From contig RPFO01000175.1 in NCBI GenBank assembly GCA_009746045.1, positions 1,605,898 to 1,669,897 of the forward strand: a stretch of 64,000 nucleotides of DNA. The letters run 5' to 3'. This DNA is from Mesostigma viride. Lineage: Eukaryota > Streptophyta > Mesostigmatophyceae > Mesostigmatales > Mesostigmataceae. A model generated the notes under the pieces. That model was given only the letters and a program-made list of their open reading frames with translations, ran no database searches and had not been told where the DNA came from. Both the position numbers and the translations under genes were made by a program. This document shows, piece after piece, positions 32,703 to 44,840 of the stretch. How positions within the stretch are numbered: position 1 is the first letter of the stretch; every line of letters starts with the position of its first letter.

Positions 32703-34599
32703 GGTCACCACAGCAGCAACGGCAACAGCAGCAACCCCGGATGCAGCAGCAACAACCCCAGACGAGACCACAATGGCTACCACCTGATCCAGAGCAGCAG
32801 GGAGACGAGAATGAAGATATCCTGCACTACCGCCATCAGCAGCCAGCCACCGGGCGGCCAACGCATCCTTGGGCAGGTCGGGGGCGGCCCCAGGGACCTC
32901 CACCGGGACCCACACACCGGGGCAGACGCAGAGTGTCCTTCGGCAGCACGTCCCTGTTACCCACGGCGCTATGGTATTCGGACGAGGAAGGGGAGGTCCC
33001 AGGGGCAGATGGCGAGATCGATGACCTGGAAGGGACTAACGAGGCGGACGAGGGAACTGTCACGCAGGGCCCGCCCGTTGGTACTCATAGACCACGGACC
33101 AGCCCAGGGGAGACCAGGAGCAGTGTCACCACCCGAGACGAGGAGACTCACACGCCCGTCCAGCGCCCGGCACCTCAACCGCAGCGCCCACGGGTGCTTG
33201 ACCAAAGCGCGGTCCCTCGCCTGCGCCTGCTGGCAACCTCAGCTTCAGCAGGGTGGCCTTGGATGACCCGGGGTACGAACACCCCTCATCCGTCCAGGTG
33301 CGGCGGACTCATGGTACGCCGCCCAGATCCAGCTCTCTCCCCCGGTCGCAGCCCCCCGACTTCGGCGATATCCCCCACGTAGACGTCGGTGGGCCCGTCA
33401 CCGCCGCGGTAAAGGCCCCACCGATGCCCAATTTCAAGAATGTACCCAAGCTGCACGCGGACATGAAACCGCGCGAGGTAGAGGAATGGGGACGCATGTG
33501 GCGACGCAGTATACCATCTGGCGCAATCATCACAACTGGCAGCTGGCCACCAGCGATCTGATTGGGCTAGTGACTCCTGTATGGACCCCTCGGTGATAAG
33601 CATCTTGAACTGTGAGAGCATCGCGTCCCAGTCATACCCGCAAACCTTGGCGGAACTGATGGACCGGTGCGTCGCAAGCTGGTGCCCCCAGATGCTACAC
33701 TCCACGAGCGGATGGCCTTCAGCAAGCTGCGCCAGGGGACCACCCCATATCGCGAGTTTCTGTCTAAGTTCGAGTCCAGCGCCGCCTACCTGGCTGACAT
33801 GACCTGGTACGAGTACAAGAGCAGGTTCATCGAGGCACTCTGTCCTGAGCTGCAGGACGAGGTATTCAAGCACTATGCTGATGTCCCTTGGGAAGAGTGG
33901 GACATCTTGAATATCCAGAGGTATCTCCTACAGGTGGCCGACGTAGTGGCTCGCGGGCGTGCACCCTCAGTGCGCCGTTTCTTCAGACCTGCTCCCCCGC
34001 GACGGGTGAATCAGATGTACTCCACTGAGTTCGCCGGCGAGGAGGAGGACGAGTACCTCGACGACCCTGACGAGGGCTACACTGACCATGGCGTCAACGC
34101 GATCGACGCTAGCAAGGCGCGCTGCTTCATGTGCAGCGAGGTGGGGCACCTCAAGCGCGACTGCCCCAAGCTCCGGGGCAAGAACGCCAGTCGTGGGACA
34201 GGAGAAGGGACACCCAGTGTTCGTTTCTCCGGCCCGGCCTTCGGCAGCCGCCCCGACTCCTCCGGTCCTCGGGACCGACCCCGCAACGCGGGTGAGCGTG
34301 CGGCTCGCCTGCAGCACGCCAGACAGGTCCCGACGCAGTACCAGCAGCCGCGACCACCCGCGACCAGCTCTACCAAGGGTGTGTTGCGTGCGGTCAACGA
34401 GATTGAGGCGCGGCGACAGTCCTCCTCTTCCGGCCAAACGCAGGCAGTGGCTGGCTACGAGTATGACGACGAGGAGGGGGCTGACGAAGAGGAGGAGGGG
34501 GGGAAGAGGGCGGGTGGTCGGGCGAGGCGGCCTCCCGTCCCACCGCTCCTCGGGAGTAGTAGCCCTGCCCATGGGCTTGGGTCCCGGGGTAGGGGATAG
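32232..34599 (+). pseudogene. Ty3/Gypsy gag, frameshifted
   Basis: The frame opens at the ATG at 32232 with a 42-bp internal duplication (ETRERDLENTE twice). It shifts near 32440-32500 into a long Gln-rich segment (CAG/CAA runs, 32578-32760) and shifts again near 33230 and in 33490-33670. It then runs as capsid-like sequence (LRQGTTPYREFLSKFESSAA, MTWYEYKSRFIEALCPELQD), typical of the retrotransposon gag domain. A zinc knuckle CFMCSEVGHLKRDC (C-x2-C-x4-H-x4-C, about 34127-34168) and a basic tail follow to the stop at 34597-34599. Pol is in the +1 frame relative to this end. Confidence 0.8.
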
Positions 34600-37500
34600 G
34601 GTAGAAAAATCAGATGGTAGCCCAGACGCGGAGTCAACTAGAGTAGAGGTAGACGTCAATAACGTGGCCGCAGACGCGTCCACCCAACCGGCGGCGCGTG
34701 CATCTCAAGGAGATTCGCGGCATCTGTTTCTTTTCAGCGGAGGGTTACTGGTCCCTCCCACCGTCCTTGATCCGTATTTGAAGGAGAAAACGATCATGGA
34801 CGTGAAGTTCCTGGTCGACACCGGCGCCTCCACGTCCTTCATCAACGAGGCCCTGGTGCGTCGGCTGGGCCTGGTACCCCGGCCTCACACCACGGCAGTA
34901 TATGTCACCTACTCAGACGGTCGGCGACACCAATCGCCGGGCCTAGCAGACATCAAGGGTGTGCTGCAGGGCACGCCGGTGGACCTGGTGGCGACTATTG
35001 CGCCGCTGGGCGCTGCCGACATCATCATTGGAGTGGACTGGCTGGACAAGCAGGATGTGGACATCAGTGTGCGCCGGCGGGTAGTTTGGTTTCCGGATGG
35101 TTCATTCTGGTGCCCAGACAGCGAGTATAGGGCACAGGCCGCGGAGGTCCATAACATTACACACGAGCGCTCGGCGGACGGGCCTCGACCAGCGTCCCAG
35201 ATCCTGATGAGTAGCAAGACGCTGGCGCGCCAGCTCCGGAAGGGCAAGGAGTACGCGATGTATCGCATAGACCTGGACAGCACTCAGGCTCTGCTTAACG
35301 AGATTGGTGCCGGATTCACACCGGACGAGCTGGCGCGGTTCAATGCCGTCCTGGAGAAGCGCACTACCCTTTTTGCGGATCGCACCCCCCAGTTCCCTCC
35401 CAATCGATCGGTGTTACATCGTGTCCAGCTCCAGGAGGGTTCCGGGCCTACCGTGTCTCCCATGTACCGCATGGGCCCAGTCGAGCTGGTGGAGCTCAAG
35501 AAGATCCTCATTTCACTGCTCGACGCTGGGCTCATTGAACCCAGCAACAGCCCCTTCTCAGCGGGCGTGCTGCTCGTTCCCAAGCCAGGAGGCAAGTGGC
35601 GTCTGGTGACGGATTACCGGAAGCTGAACGCCATCACCGTCAAGTCCCGGTATCCTCTACCGCGGATCGACGACATCTTCAACCGTGTCCAGGGGGCCAC
35701 GTGTTTCACCGTCATCGACTGTGCGGACGGGTTTTGGCAGCTGCGCATCGCGCCAGAAGACTGCCACAAGACCGCGTTCGCTACGCCCTTCGGTCACTAT
35801 CAGTTTCGGGTGGCGGCAATGGGGCTGTGCAATTCGCCTGCGTCCTTCCAGATGCTGATGAATGACATCCTCCGTCCGGTGATGGGCACAGCCCACTTGC
35901 CGCAGGTCTCCCAGGACCTGGCGGACCCGCAGAAGGGGGCGCGCCCGCCCTGGACCTACAAGCGCACGTGCGCGCTGGCGTATCTGGACGACATCCTGGT
36001 GTACTCCAAGACGTTCGAGGAGCACCTAGAGGATGTGGACGCCGTGCTGCAGATCATGGAGGATGAGCACCTTTCGGCGCGGAAGGCCAAGGTGCGCGCC
36101 GGCCGCTGCGTGCCGTTTCTGGGCCATACCTTGTCCGCGGACGGCATCGCGACCGACCCTGAGAAGATCGAGTCCGTCCAGCAATGGCCTGTCCCTACGG
36201 ACGTGAAAGGGGTGCGCAGCTTCCTGGGATTGGCATCTTACTACCGACGGTTCATCCCGCGGTTTGCCACCATCGCCGCCCCGATCAACGCTCTTCTCAA
36301 GAAGGGTACCCCGTTCCTTTGGGCTGAGCAGTGCCAACAGGCTTTTGAGGCGCTTAAGCGCCACCTCACCACAGCGCCAGTCCTTATCCTGCCGGACCCG
36401 GCCCTTCCTTTCGTCGTGGCTACGGACGCCAGCAAGGTGGCCATCGGGGGTGTCCTCCTGCAGGACCAAGGCAAGGGTCTTCAGCCCATCGAGTATATCT
36501 CACGCACAATGATTCCGGCGGAGCGGAATTACCCAGTGCATCAGCAGGAGCTTCTGGCAGTAGTCTACAGCTGCCACACGTGGCGTCATCATCTTCTGGG
36601 GGCCCAGTTTTCGGTGGCCATTAGTGAGCAGGGGGATCTCGACCCCCACCGCCTGGTGATCCACACCGACCACCGGCCGCTCACCCACCTCCTGGTGCAG
36701 CCCAACCTGACGCCCCGCCAAGCGCGGTGGATGGAGTACTTGTCACAGTTTGCGCCATTCAAGATCCAATACGTCAAGGGCGCGGACAACGTGGTGCCAG
36801 ACGCCCTTTCGCGACGGGCGGACTATTGGTTCTACGAGGACATGGATGTGCTTCATACCACTTGCGTACCAGTGGCCGCCCCGGGGACCGCCTACGGCGC
36901 GGAGCCACGGTCTCCCCGGGCCCGCCACCTGTTTCATCTGGGACACACCACCAGTGATGACTTGTCACCTCTCTTGGAGGAGACGAGTGCCCACGAGGAC
37001 GTGGACGCCCCCGGGGAGGGGGAGGGATCGCATATGCGCATGCCCCTTAGCCATGTGGTGCCGCCCCAGGGAATTTTTCAGCTTCAGCCGATCGGCCCGC
37101 CCACAGTCTTCTCCGAATTCGTCAACCAGGCGAGCGCGGAGACAGACCCGGCCGCGGACGCGTTCACAGTCACGTCGGACCTGGAGACGATGATCAGTCG
37201 TTTCACGGTCACGGAGGAAGCGGCGCTTGAAGCCATCCGGGCGCATCCCCAGCAGATGGGTGCCTACCCTTGCAAGTTCCAGGATGGACGCCTGTTCGTG
37301 AGTGTCCAGCCGGAGGAATGGCGGCTGTATGTCCCGGAGCTTTGTAGGGCCGCCTTGCTTCACGAGCTCCACGATTCGCTTCTAGGCGGACATCAAGGAA
37401 GCCACCGTCTTTATCCTCGGGCCCGCAAACATTTCTACTGGCCAGGGATGAAGGAGTATATTGAGACATATGTGCGCCAGTGCCCCTCGTGCCAGATCAT

Positions 37501-38693
37501 GAAGTCCAGGAACACGGGCTCGCAAGCCGTCCCCAAGACGTTACCTGATCCGATGGGTCCTTGGGATTCTATCATGATGGACTTCATCGGCCCGTTCAAG
37601 AAGGCGAAGAGCGGCAACAGCATGGTCTGGTGTTCGTGGACCGCCTGACGCGCATGTGTCACTTGGCCCCGTGTCCGGCCGACCTCACTGCGGAGGAGTG
37701 CGCCAAGATATACCTGACGCACGTGTTCCGGTTCCACGGGCTCAGCCGACAGTTCATCTCCGACCGCGACAAGCTCTTCACGGCCAAATTCTGGCAGGAG
37801 TTTTTCGAACGGCTGGGCACCAAGGTGTCGCTGGGCACGGCCTACCACAGTTCGTCGTCACATCTGGTGGAGCGGTTGAACCGCACAGTGCAGGAGACCA
37901 TGCGACACTACACCGACGCGGTGGGCAGCAATTGGGAGGAACTTCTGGGCTTGGTGGAGTTCTCCCTGAACAATGCCCCCAGGCCGCCCACGGATTTACC
38001 CCCTTTTTCCTCAACTCTGGCAGGCACCCTCTCACGCCTCCCGACTTGCTTATGAGCCCCGGACTGGGAGAGGATCAGGTCAAGCTGGACACACGCCAGG
38101 GGGTTGATCGCTTGCTGCAGCGGATGCACCAGGCTCATAACAGTGCAGTCCAGGGCTACCGCGCCGCGACCGAGCGGTATCTGGAGAGGACAGCCGGCAA
38201 GCGGGATAACCGGGCGCCGTCCATTGAGGTGGGCGATTGGGTCCTGGTGGAGGGCCCACAGATCGGACGATTCTCACACAAGGTGGAGAAGGAGCTGAAG
38301 ACTAAGCTTCGTCCCATGTTCCTGGGCCCCTACAAGGTTCTCACCAAGTTTGACGACGTCATGTTCCAGGTGGACGTCCCAGTGTCATGGAACCTCACGT
38401 CCAACCGTTTCCATCGTGACCAGCTCAAGTTGTACCACCAGAACACCATTCAGGGTCGGGTCAATCCCCCGGCCCCGTTGGAGTTCAATCCGGACACGGG
38501 GGAACAGGAGGATGAGGTGGCAGCGATCGTGGGACACCGGGATGTCAAACGAGGTCGGGGGACCCAGCGACAGTACCGTGTGCGATGGCGATTCGCGCAG
38601 CATGAGTCTGAGGACTCCTGGCGCACTTCTACTGAGTTAGCGGGTTGCGCCCGCTTACTGGAAGCGTACAAGAAGACACACCAGTTGCATTAA
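34600..38693 (+). pseudogene. Ty3/Gypsy pol with C-terminal chromodomain, two frameshifts
   Basis: Domains in order: aspartic protease FLVDTGASTSFI (DTG at 34817); RT with LVPKPGGKWRLVTDYRKLN, CADGFWQLRI and YLDDILVYSKTF (YLDD at 35981); RNase H ATDASKVAIGGVL (36419); integrase zinc finger HELHDSLLGGH...CPSC (37360-37495), then the core starting WDSIMMDFIGPF. A frameshift near 37625 breaks the core, another near 38000 precedes SGRHPLTPPDLL. The end (38510-38690) is a chromodomain: VAAIVGHRDVKRGRG, QYRVRWRF, SEDSWRTSTEL. Chromodomains steer integration toward modified histones (family knowledge). The two integrase frameshifts should inactivate this copy. The open frame reaches back to 34088 but overlaps gag there. 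Confidence 0.9.
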
Positions 38694-38731
38694 TAGGCCA
38701 CATACGGTACGGTGTAGGGTGAGAGTGAGGT

Positions 38732-41256
38732 GTGAGCCGGGTACTAGGTACACGCCGACTAATGCCTTGGCTTGTGGTGTGGGCCGTGCAGGGGGACGCC
38801 GCGGAGGCGCTTCCCAGAGGCCAGACTTCCATCAGCGCCGCGGAGGCCGTAGAGGCAGGAATCCGGGTAGTAGACGGGGAGTCGAGTGAGGAAGATCTGG
38901 TGGACATGGACACGACAGATTACCCGGAGGCCCCTCTACCAGAACAGGTGACAGGATGCAGACAGCTCGCGGAGAGCCTGCAGTCCGAAGGGGTGCTTTA
39001 AGGGCCGGAGGCTCGGGAGGTGGTGGCCGGCACGAGACGTCGTCCAGACCCGGAGCTCCGGACGCGCGCACGATGCAGCTAGTGAAGGAGCTGAATGAGG
39101 AGACATTTAACCCCCGATGTTCGTGCGCAACTATGGTCGGGAGGGTGACTTGGTGGAGCGGCGTCGTCGGCGCCGTAACCAGATGCCGTCAACTCCGCGC
39201 TGATTCCATTCTGGCGCGGGCCGGCCCGCTAAGCTGGAGGATTTTCGATGGTTCGTGCGAAGAAATGTGGGGTTCAGGATTGAGACCCGCACCGCCGAGA
39301 GCGACGGCGTGGTGGTCGGTATCGACTGGGAAACCCATGAGCGGGAGTGCCTGTGTCATGCGTGCATGAACACGTTGGATGCGGGTCTGGCATTTCCACG
39401 GCTGTTGCTCCTCCTAATTCCACCCGAGGTGCGGAAGCAGCTGGAGCACTACTTTCCTCGATACCTCCCGTTGGAAGGGGCGTTGCGGGGCGAGAAGTGT
39501 ATGCGCGCGGGTCAGTATTCGTTACGGCAGGCCCTGGATCGCATTGTGACGATGGATGACGAAGACCAGGATGATGGGAGCGAGGGTGACGACTCCGATT
39601 CTGATGACTACCCTCCACGCCCTCTTCCTCGTCCTCCTCCAAGGGATCCACCTTCTGGGGGCTCCTTGGAGGGCGGCGCAGGACATCGTCCTGTGACGCG
39701 TTTCGAGGCGCCACCGCCGGCGACGGGCTGGGGGCGCCCACCTGGGCGCGAGTCTCGCCCGCGGTCCACGGGTTGGGGCGGGGCAGTCAACCAGCTCCCG
39801 GCGTGCTCCGGAACGACCTGCACGTCGGCGCTCGCCCTCACCGTCCTCGCGCTCGCGTTCCCGTTCGGACTCAGGAACGGAGGTACGCACTGCTCGCCGT
39901 GCGTCACCACCATCTCGTCGCCCGGCTGATCGTCACTGGGAGCGCACGTGGGGGTCGGCGGTGGAATTGGAGCGAGAGTCTCGGCGACCGCGGTCGGATA
40001 CGACGGGAGCTGCTCCGGCTAGGACAGAACAGCCGGCCGGGGCGAGCCCCCGGTTGTGGCCCCCAGGTCCTCCGACGGGTGCGGGCCAAGAGGAGCCTAC
40101 CTTCCTTGTCTCCTTGGATCCACCGGAGCCTACCTTCCTAGTCTCCCTGGAACCACGTCCCCGGCCTGCACCAGCCGGCTCATCAATGCCACGTCCTGCG
40201 GAGGGACACATCCGGCCCACTTCGTCGGGTCGACCCTCGCACCGTTCCGCGGAGGAACCGTGCCTACACACCATGGCAGAGACGCGACCTCGGGTCGCGG
40301 AGGGCCCCAGCGGAACGGGCATTCTGGTACCAGCGGAGCCCGTGATGCGTTTGGAAGCGCTCGTAGCTGCGGTACAATCAGGACAGGACCTGATACAGCG
40401 CCTGATGGTCCAGCACGGTCGTCAAGGCGATCATTCTGCGCCACCTCAGTGGGCTATGATGCGGCTTCCAGAGCTCCTGGGTCATCTCACGAGGAGTGGT
40501 CATTGGGGACTTCATACGGCCGGTACCGGGCAGAGCGGTGAGGTATGGTGGGCCAGGACCTCGCACGGAGAAGCTGTGTGTGACATTCGAGGGACCTCCG
40601 GCTTTTCAGGTTCCCCCGGGTACGCACCTACCCGCTCCTCTGGTGTTTCAAGCGGGTCCTTGGTTCGCTGTGGATCGCGGGGCTTACTGGGAACAGGTAG
40701 AGATCACCTTTCTGCCCCAGGTTCCCCTGCCCCTGCCGCAACCCGACGACCCTCGTTTTCCCCTTGCGGTGGGGCATACTGTGCGGTTCGGGTCCGAAGA
40801 CTGGTGGGATTGGCGATATCAGGTCGATGGGGTGGGGCACGTGGTGACGCCTCCCAAGGTGGCTCCAGCGGAGGGACGTGCCTTTCTTAATCTGGTGGCG
40901 CCCGATATTGCAGGGGCCGGACGGCGTCGATCAACGATGATCACGTGCGTACGGAGGTTTTTATGATGGGGGTGCACTTTGTTCGCGAGCACCGTTGTGG
41001 GGTGGTGGATCGGTCGGCGCTGACACTTCTATTCACCCATCCCCAGTACCTCGCTGGGTTCCTGTCCATGTGGCCCAGGGGTTCGTGGGTGGAGCTGTCC
41101 AGGATGGGCCGGCAGAAGGTGTCCCCCTACCAAGTGGCCTTTGAGTGTGACCTGTGTTCGCACCCCGGGATGATGACTTCGCAAATGACCCACGCGGGGC
41201 GTAGGGCTCTCACTGAAGTCCTGTCGCAGCGACGTGCCACTAGCGGCGGACGCTAG
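38732..41256 (+). pseudogene. Extra coding region between pol and 3' LTR, unknown function
   Basis: There are 2.5 kb of GC-rich sequence with several consecutive open frames in different phases: 39255-39929 (RRNVGFRIETRTAESD, IPPEVRKQLEHYFPRYLP, then Asp/Pro-rich), 39961-40890, 40496-40966 (GDFIRPVPGRAVRYGG, WFAVDRGAYWEQVEITFLP, WWDWRYQVDG) and 40945-41256 (CDLCSHPGMMTSQMTHAGRR). Composition and length suggest one or two proteins broken by frameshifts. I recognise no domain: no signal peptide, fusion peptide or transmembrane segment supports an envelope protein. Confidence 0.5.
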
Positions 41257-41459
41257 AGTGGTTAGAAAGTTTTTGTGACGGATAGCGGATTGATCCAGTC
41301 ACCATCAGAGTCTTACTACTACGTCAGGGTTGGTCCTGTGTATCAACTTCTAGAGGAACTGGCATTACTGACCTGCGGGTGAACCGAGGTTGGGACATAG
41401 TACTCTTATAGTAGCGTTGTTTTCTCAATCTAACTTGTACGGTAGGGACTACCGACCCC

Positions 41460-41475
41460 CGTGGGGGGGGAGGAG
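41460..41475 (+). promoter_or_regulatory. Polypurine tract
   Basis: CGTGGGGGGGGAGGAG lies directly before the TGTTAC of the 3' LTR, the expected plus-strand priming site. Confidence 0.85.
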
Positions 41476-41660
41476 TGTTACGTCCCAGCCCTTTTGGTCG
41501 GACGTAACAATGGAATAAATTACTAAGGCTGTTTGGTCTATTGTATTTGGGTTTTATGGACCTTGGCCATTGTGTGAATTGGACTAGTTATTTTGGTCCT
41601 AGGTTGTCCTTTTAGGGGCCGGTGCCGTGGCGCCGCGCCAGTTCTGGGACCGTCCGTAGT

Positions 41661-42140
41661 CACTACAATACGGTTCTTAGGAGACGCGAAATGAGTGAGA
41701 ATGTTACCCGAGCGGTAACGAGGATTCGCACCGTTGATTTTAACATGTGTTTCTTTTTTTGCGCCATTTGGCGAGCATCGACTGGAGCCTGAACCTAGCG
41801 GGGGGAATCATGCGGTGGAATCTTGCGGGGGAATCTTGCGGGGAAAAATTCCGAACGTGAATTTAGCGAAGTCCTACTACATTTTGCTTGGGTACACGGT
41901 ACTACAGTTTCGTCACTGAAAATTTTCTGTAGTTGCGTTGGTGTTTCGTGCGTTCCGCTGAAATTTTCGTGTTCAGTGCCCAGATCACAATTTGATCCGG
42001 GCGCAAAATGATTGGCTGTACGGTACGAACCAAAAACGAAATTTTAGTATCTAAGTTCCGCAGCGCTTGCTGAATTTGCCCCGGAAGCCCGGGGGCACTT
42101 TCCCCGCTGAAAAAGGTCTCCGCGGAAGCGTATTGTAGTG
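41661..42140. mobile_element. CACTA-like MITE in the 3' LTR
   Basis: This 480-bp insertion has perfect 12-bp termini CACTACAATACG / CGTATTGTAGTG. Imperfect similarity extends to about 25 bp (..GGAGAC on both). It is flanked by GT on both sides, and the 5' LTR lacks it (CCGTAGTTCTAGG). The CACTA start is typical of EnSpm/CACTA transposons, although their target duplication is usually 3 bp. There is no transposase ORF. Confidence 0.82.
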
Positions 42141-42386
42141 GTTCTAGGCGTGGATCCTATAGTTGAGGGTCGATGTCGGCCCGGATCCTACGTGGAATGA
42201 GTGACTTGGATTGTTCTATGGAAATTGGCGTGTATCTGCGCCGCAATCAACCTAGGTTAAATTGGTCCGAGGACGAGAGTCTCGTCCTCTTGGTTTAATG
42301 AATGATAAGTGCGAATACGCCTACACATTGAGCCCGGGGCAATTATCCATTTGTAATTGGTATTGCTAGCCAATATAAGTGTGTAC

Positions 42387-42937
42387 CACCAAGGCGGGCC
42401 AGCCGGTGTACTGGAAGGGGGCGGCCATCTACGTCGGCCACAAGCCCTGGCAAGCGACCCCCTCGACCACCGCGGCCCCAGCAACTCCAGCCCCAGCCTA
42501 GGGGAATACAGCAGTAGTGTAGAATAGTTAGACAGTGGCCTTGTACATGCCCGCCTAATACAAGCACTATACCAGCTGAGGCCTAGCCTTTTTAGTCATG
42601 TACATGTGTGCCTATGATGTGCCACACTCCAGACGATGCCTAGCCTTATTTAGTAATGCTGTGCCCATGCAGGGAGTCACTCTCTGCTGAGAAGCCATGC
42701 CATAGCTCTTGAATAGCCATGATGATCTTCCCCCTCACAGGCATGCTCCCCCCTTACCCGGGCATAGCGTGATAGACCATGAGGGTGCGGGTGCCCTGGT
42801 GCACCTAGAGCAAGTGTTGTTTACATTCCCACCCTTGCAGGAAGTAGCTTAGAATGTATTATAGGCTCATATGCCCCTTCTCAGGGCTATGTGCTACATA
42901 TACTCCCAACGGAGTTATGTTCCTAATTAATTAATTA
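42387..42937 (+). mobile_element. 5'-truncated LINE in the 3' LTR
   Basis: This 551-bp insertion is flanked by the 12-bp duplication ATAAGTGTGTAC (42375-42386 and 42938-42949). It opens with a possible coding end (KAGQPVYWKGAAIYVGHKPW, stop near 42500). It finishes with ACTCCCAACGGAGTTATG, TTCC and a TAATTAATTAATTA tail. The minus-strand copy at 63.49 kb has the same end. Confidence 0.85.
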
Positions 42938-43445
42938 ATAAGTGTGTACTAATTAGCTTGGCATCAAGCCGTGATGCCAGATATCTCACGACTCACGTCG
43001 TGAAGCGCAGCCTACTTTAGGCTATCTTGAATTATTCCTAATTCCGGCAAGAAGGGTCTTTCGCTACGTAGCTCAGGCTAGGTGTGTCTGGGCTGGGACG
43101 TAACAGCTGGCCGGGAGTGTCTAGTGGTGAGCACCATTGCTGCGATCGCTCTCCCACCATTTACGAGGAAATACCCGCAAATGGAAAACCACTGAAAAGG
43201 TCTAGCTAGTCAGTCATCACGTTAGCCATGCCATGATTCCAAACGTCCAAGAACTACACACGGTGCAAAGGCAAAAAGCCGGAGGACAACACTTTCAAAT
43301 GTGCGGCGGGAACCAAAAGCCCGCGGATGCCAGAAAACATCGTGTTGCGGCAGCGACGCGACGATGTGGACAACGAATCCCGGTGCCAAGCTCGGAACGG
43401 CCGCAAAGGAGATCTGGCATCACAGGGTTCAGATGTGCGGAGATA

Positions 43446-44838
43446 CTACAGTATGCGATCCAGCCGGTTCACGACCTGTTTGTAGAGCTTGTGCCAAGGG
43501 GCAGCACCGAACAGATGTGGGTGACGTTGCAAAAAACATCGGACTTGACGGAGCATAATGGCTCGGTCATAGTCTTTGACCAATAAACGCTGCAAGAGTG
43601 CAACAAGAGTCGTGATGAAATCAACACGATAAGAACAAAGACGGGAAAAACGATGTAACTGAGAAAGAACAACACCATATTTTGCTGTGTGGGAAAGGAG
43701 ACTGTGAATATCGGGGTAACGAATAAAAGGAATTTGCTGGTATTTAGGATCCTTGCGCTTATCATAGACAGCCGTACGCCAGCCCTTCTTGTTATGGGTA
43801 ATGTTAAGATCGAGGTAATTGCAATGAGTATCCTCCGACGTGAGCTTTAATGTGAGGGACGCTTGCGGGTAGATGCCAGGCAGACCAGCGGTGATATACA
43901 AATGGGTTGCGAAATCAGGGTTGCATCGAAAGCGATGACATCATCAATGTATCGACATGTATGGATAAAACGCCTGATGAGAACATCATCGTTTGAGGCA
44001 ATGAGATTCTCCATGAATGCAAGCTCATAAGTGTATAGATAGAGGTTTGCGAGGAGCCCGGCACAGTTAGTGCCCATAGGGATGCCGATAGCTTGTTGGT
44101 ATACATTGCCCGCAAAACAGATGAAGGTGTTATCAACAAGATAAGAGATCCAATGAACAAGGTCAGCCTTCGTGATAATATAATTATAACCATCCCGCAC
44201 GATAGCACCTGCCGCGATCCCTGAGAGCCACGTTGCCGTGGGCTTGGTCTGAGAAACACGCACGTGCAGGTGGTTGCGCCCGTGAGGCCTACGTGCATAC
44301 AGACGAGTAAGGAGGCTATCTAAACGAGCTTTCAAATCGTGCAAATCTAGTGTGGTATATAGAGTGGTGAAATCATAGGTGGCTATGGGCATAGGTATAC
44401 GTTTCTCTGCTGCTGTCTTAGAACGGCTAAGGGCGGCAAGGCGTAGGCGTACTTGGGCTGAGTCTATGACGATCCAACTACCAGCGCATTCATACCCGGC
44501 ATTCGACAGCACCTCCACCCATAATGCATTGGCTTCGGGGAGAAGAGCATTCAAAGCATGGCAGATGAGTTTCGAGAGAGGCATCAGTGGGGCTGAATGC
44601 GACGCAGCAATGGTGCGCAAAGCAACAGGAGTTTTGTGCAGCTTAAGAGTGAGATACAGATATGGGAACGTAGTGGTGGTGGCGCGTCGCTGCCGCTTAA
44701 GGAATGCCCGAGCAAAAATGTTTTGGCTGTGCAGAAAAGCCCGATGAGCAGCAGTGATACTGGCGGTGGACTGTGCACGCTGAACATATAGGTAGGGCTG
44801 GACGCCAACTCGTGTTGCAAAGTAGCAAGAGTTGTGAT
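43446..44838 (-). pseudogene. Penelope-like element, reverse-transcriptase half
   Basis: Read on the minus strand from about 44838: LTLKLHKTPVALRTIAAS (RT fingers), ATYDFTTLYTTLDL (motif A Asp), AIGIPMGTNCAGLLANLYLY (motif B), CRYIDDVIAFD (motif C YIDD, about 43934-43953). After a frameshift near 43870-43900 it continues as HCNYLDLNITHNKKGW, KYQQIPFIRYPDIHS and LSQLHRFSRLCSY, the conserved C-terminal block, to a stop at 43446. The motifs fit Penelope-like RTs rather than LINE or LTR RTs. No GIY-YIG follows, as expected for the permuted Chlamys type. The N-terminal half is about 7 kb away. Confidence 0.83.
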
Positions 44839-44840
44839 AC

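Larger units (their letters stand above)
30422..43105 (+). mobile_element. Complete Ty3/Gypsy chromovirus LTR retrotransposon
   Basis: The LTRs begin TGTTACGTCCCAGCCC and end in its exact reverse complement. The 5-bp target duplication GCTGG is perfect (30417-30421 and 43106-43110). Order: 5' LTR, leader, hybrid-binding-domain ORF, gag with zinc knuckle, pol (protease, RT, RNase H, integrase, chromodomain), extra 3' coding region, polypurine tract, 3' LTR. By eye the LTRs differ at only about five positions plus two insertions in the 3' copy, so insertion was recent. Yet gag and integrase carry frameshifts, so this copy is probably mobilised in trans or dead. Confidence 0.95.
41476..43105 (+). 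repeat. 3' LTR of the Ty3/Gypsy element, carrying two insertions
   Basis: The LTR is split into 41476-41660, 42141-42386 and 42938-43105 by a CACTA-like MITE and a truncated LINE. Outside them I see only about five differences from the 5' LTR (for example GGCCTTTGTG versus GGCCATTGTG). GCTGG follows. Confidence 0.93.

Noticed and set aside
32578-32760. Gln-rich stretch as a host transcription factor
   Set aside because: It lies between the 5' LTR and gag capsid text of the Ty3/Gypsy element, in the gag reading context.
34088-34599. N-terminal 170 codons of the long pol open frame as part of pol
   Set aside because: Here the gag frame encodes the zinc knuckle; the pol-frame text is a low-complexity shadow. 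Pol sense starts after gag ends.
38732-41256. Envelope-like gene (errantivirus-type) after pol
   Set aside because: No signal peptide, fusion peptide or transmembrane anchor is visible in any frame.
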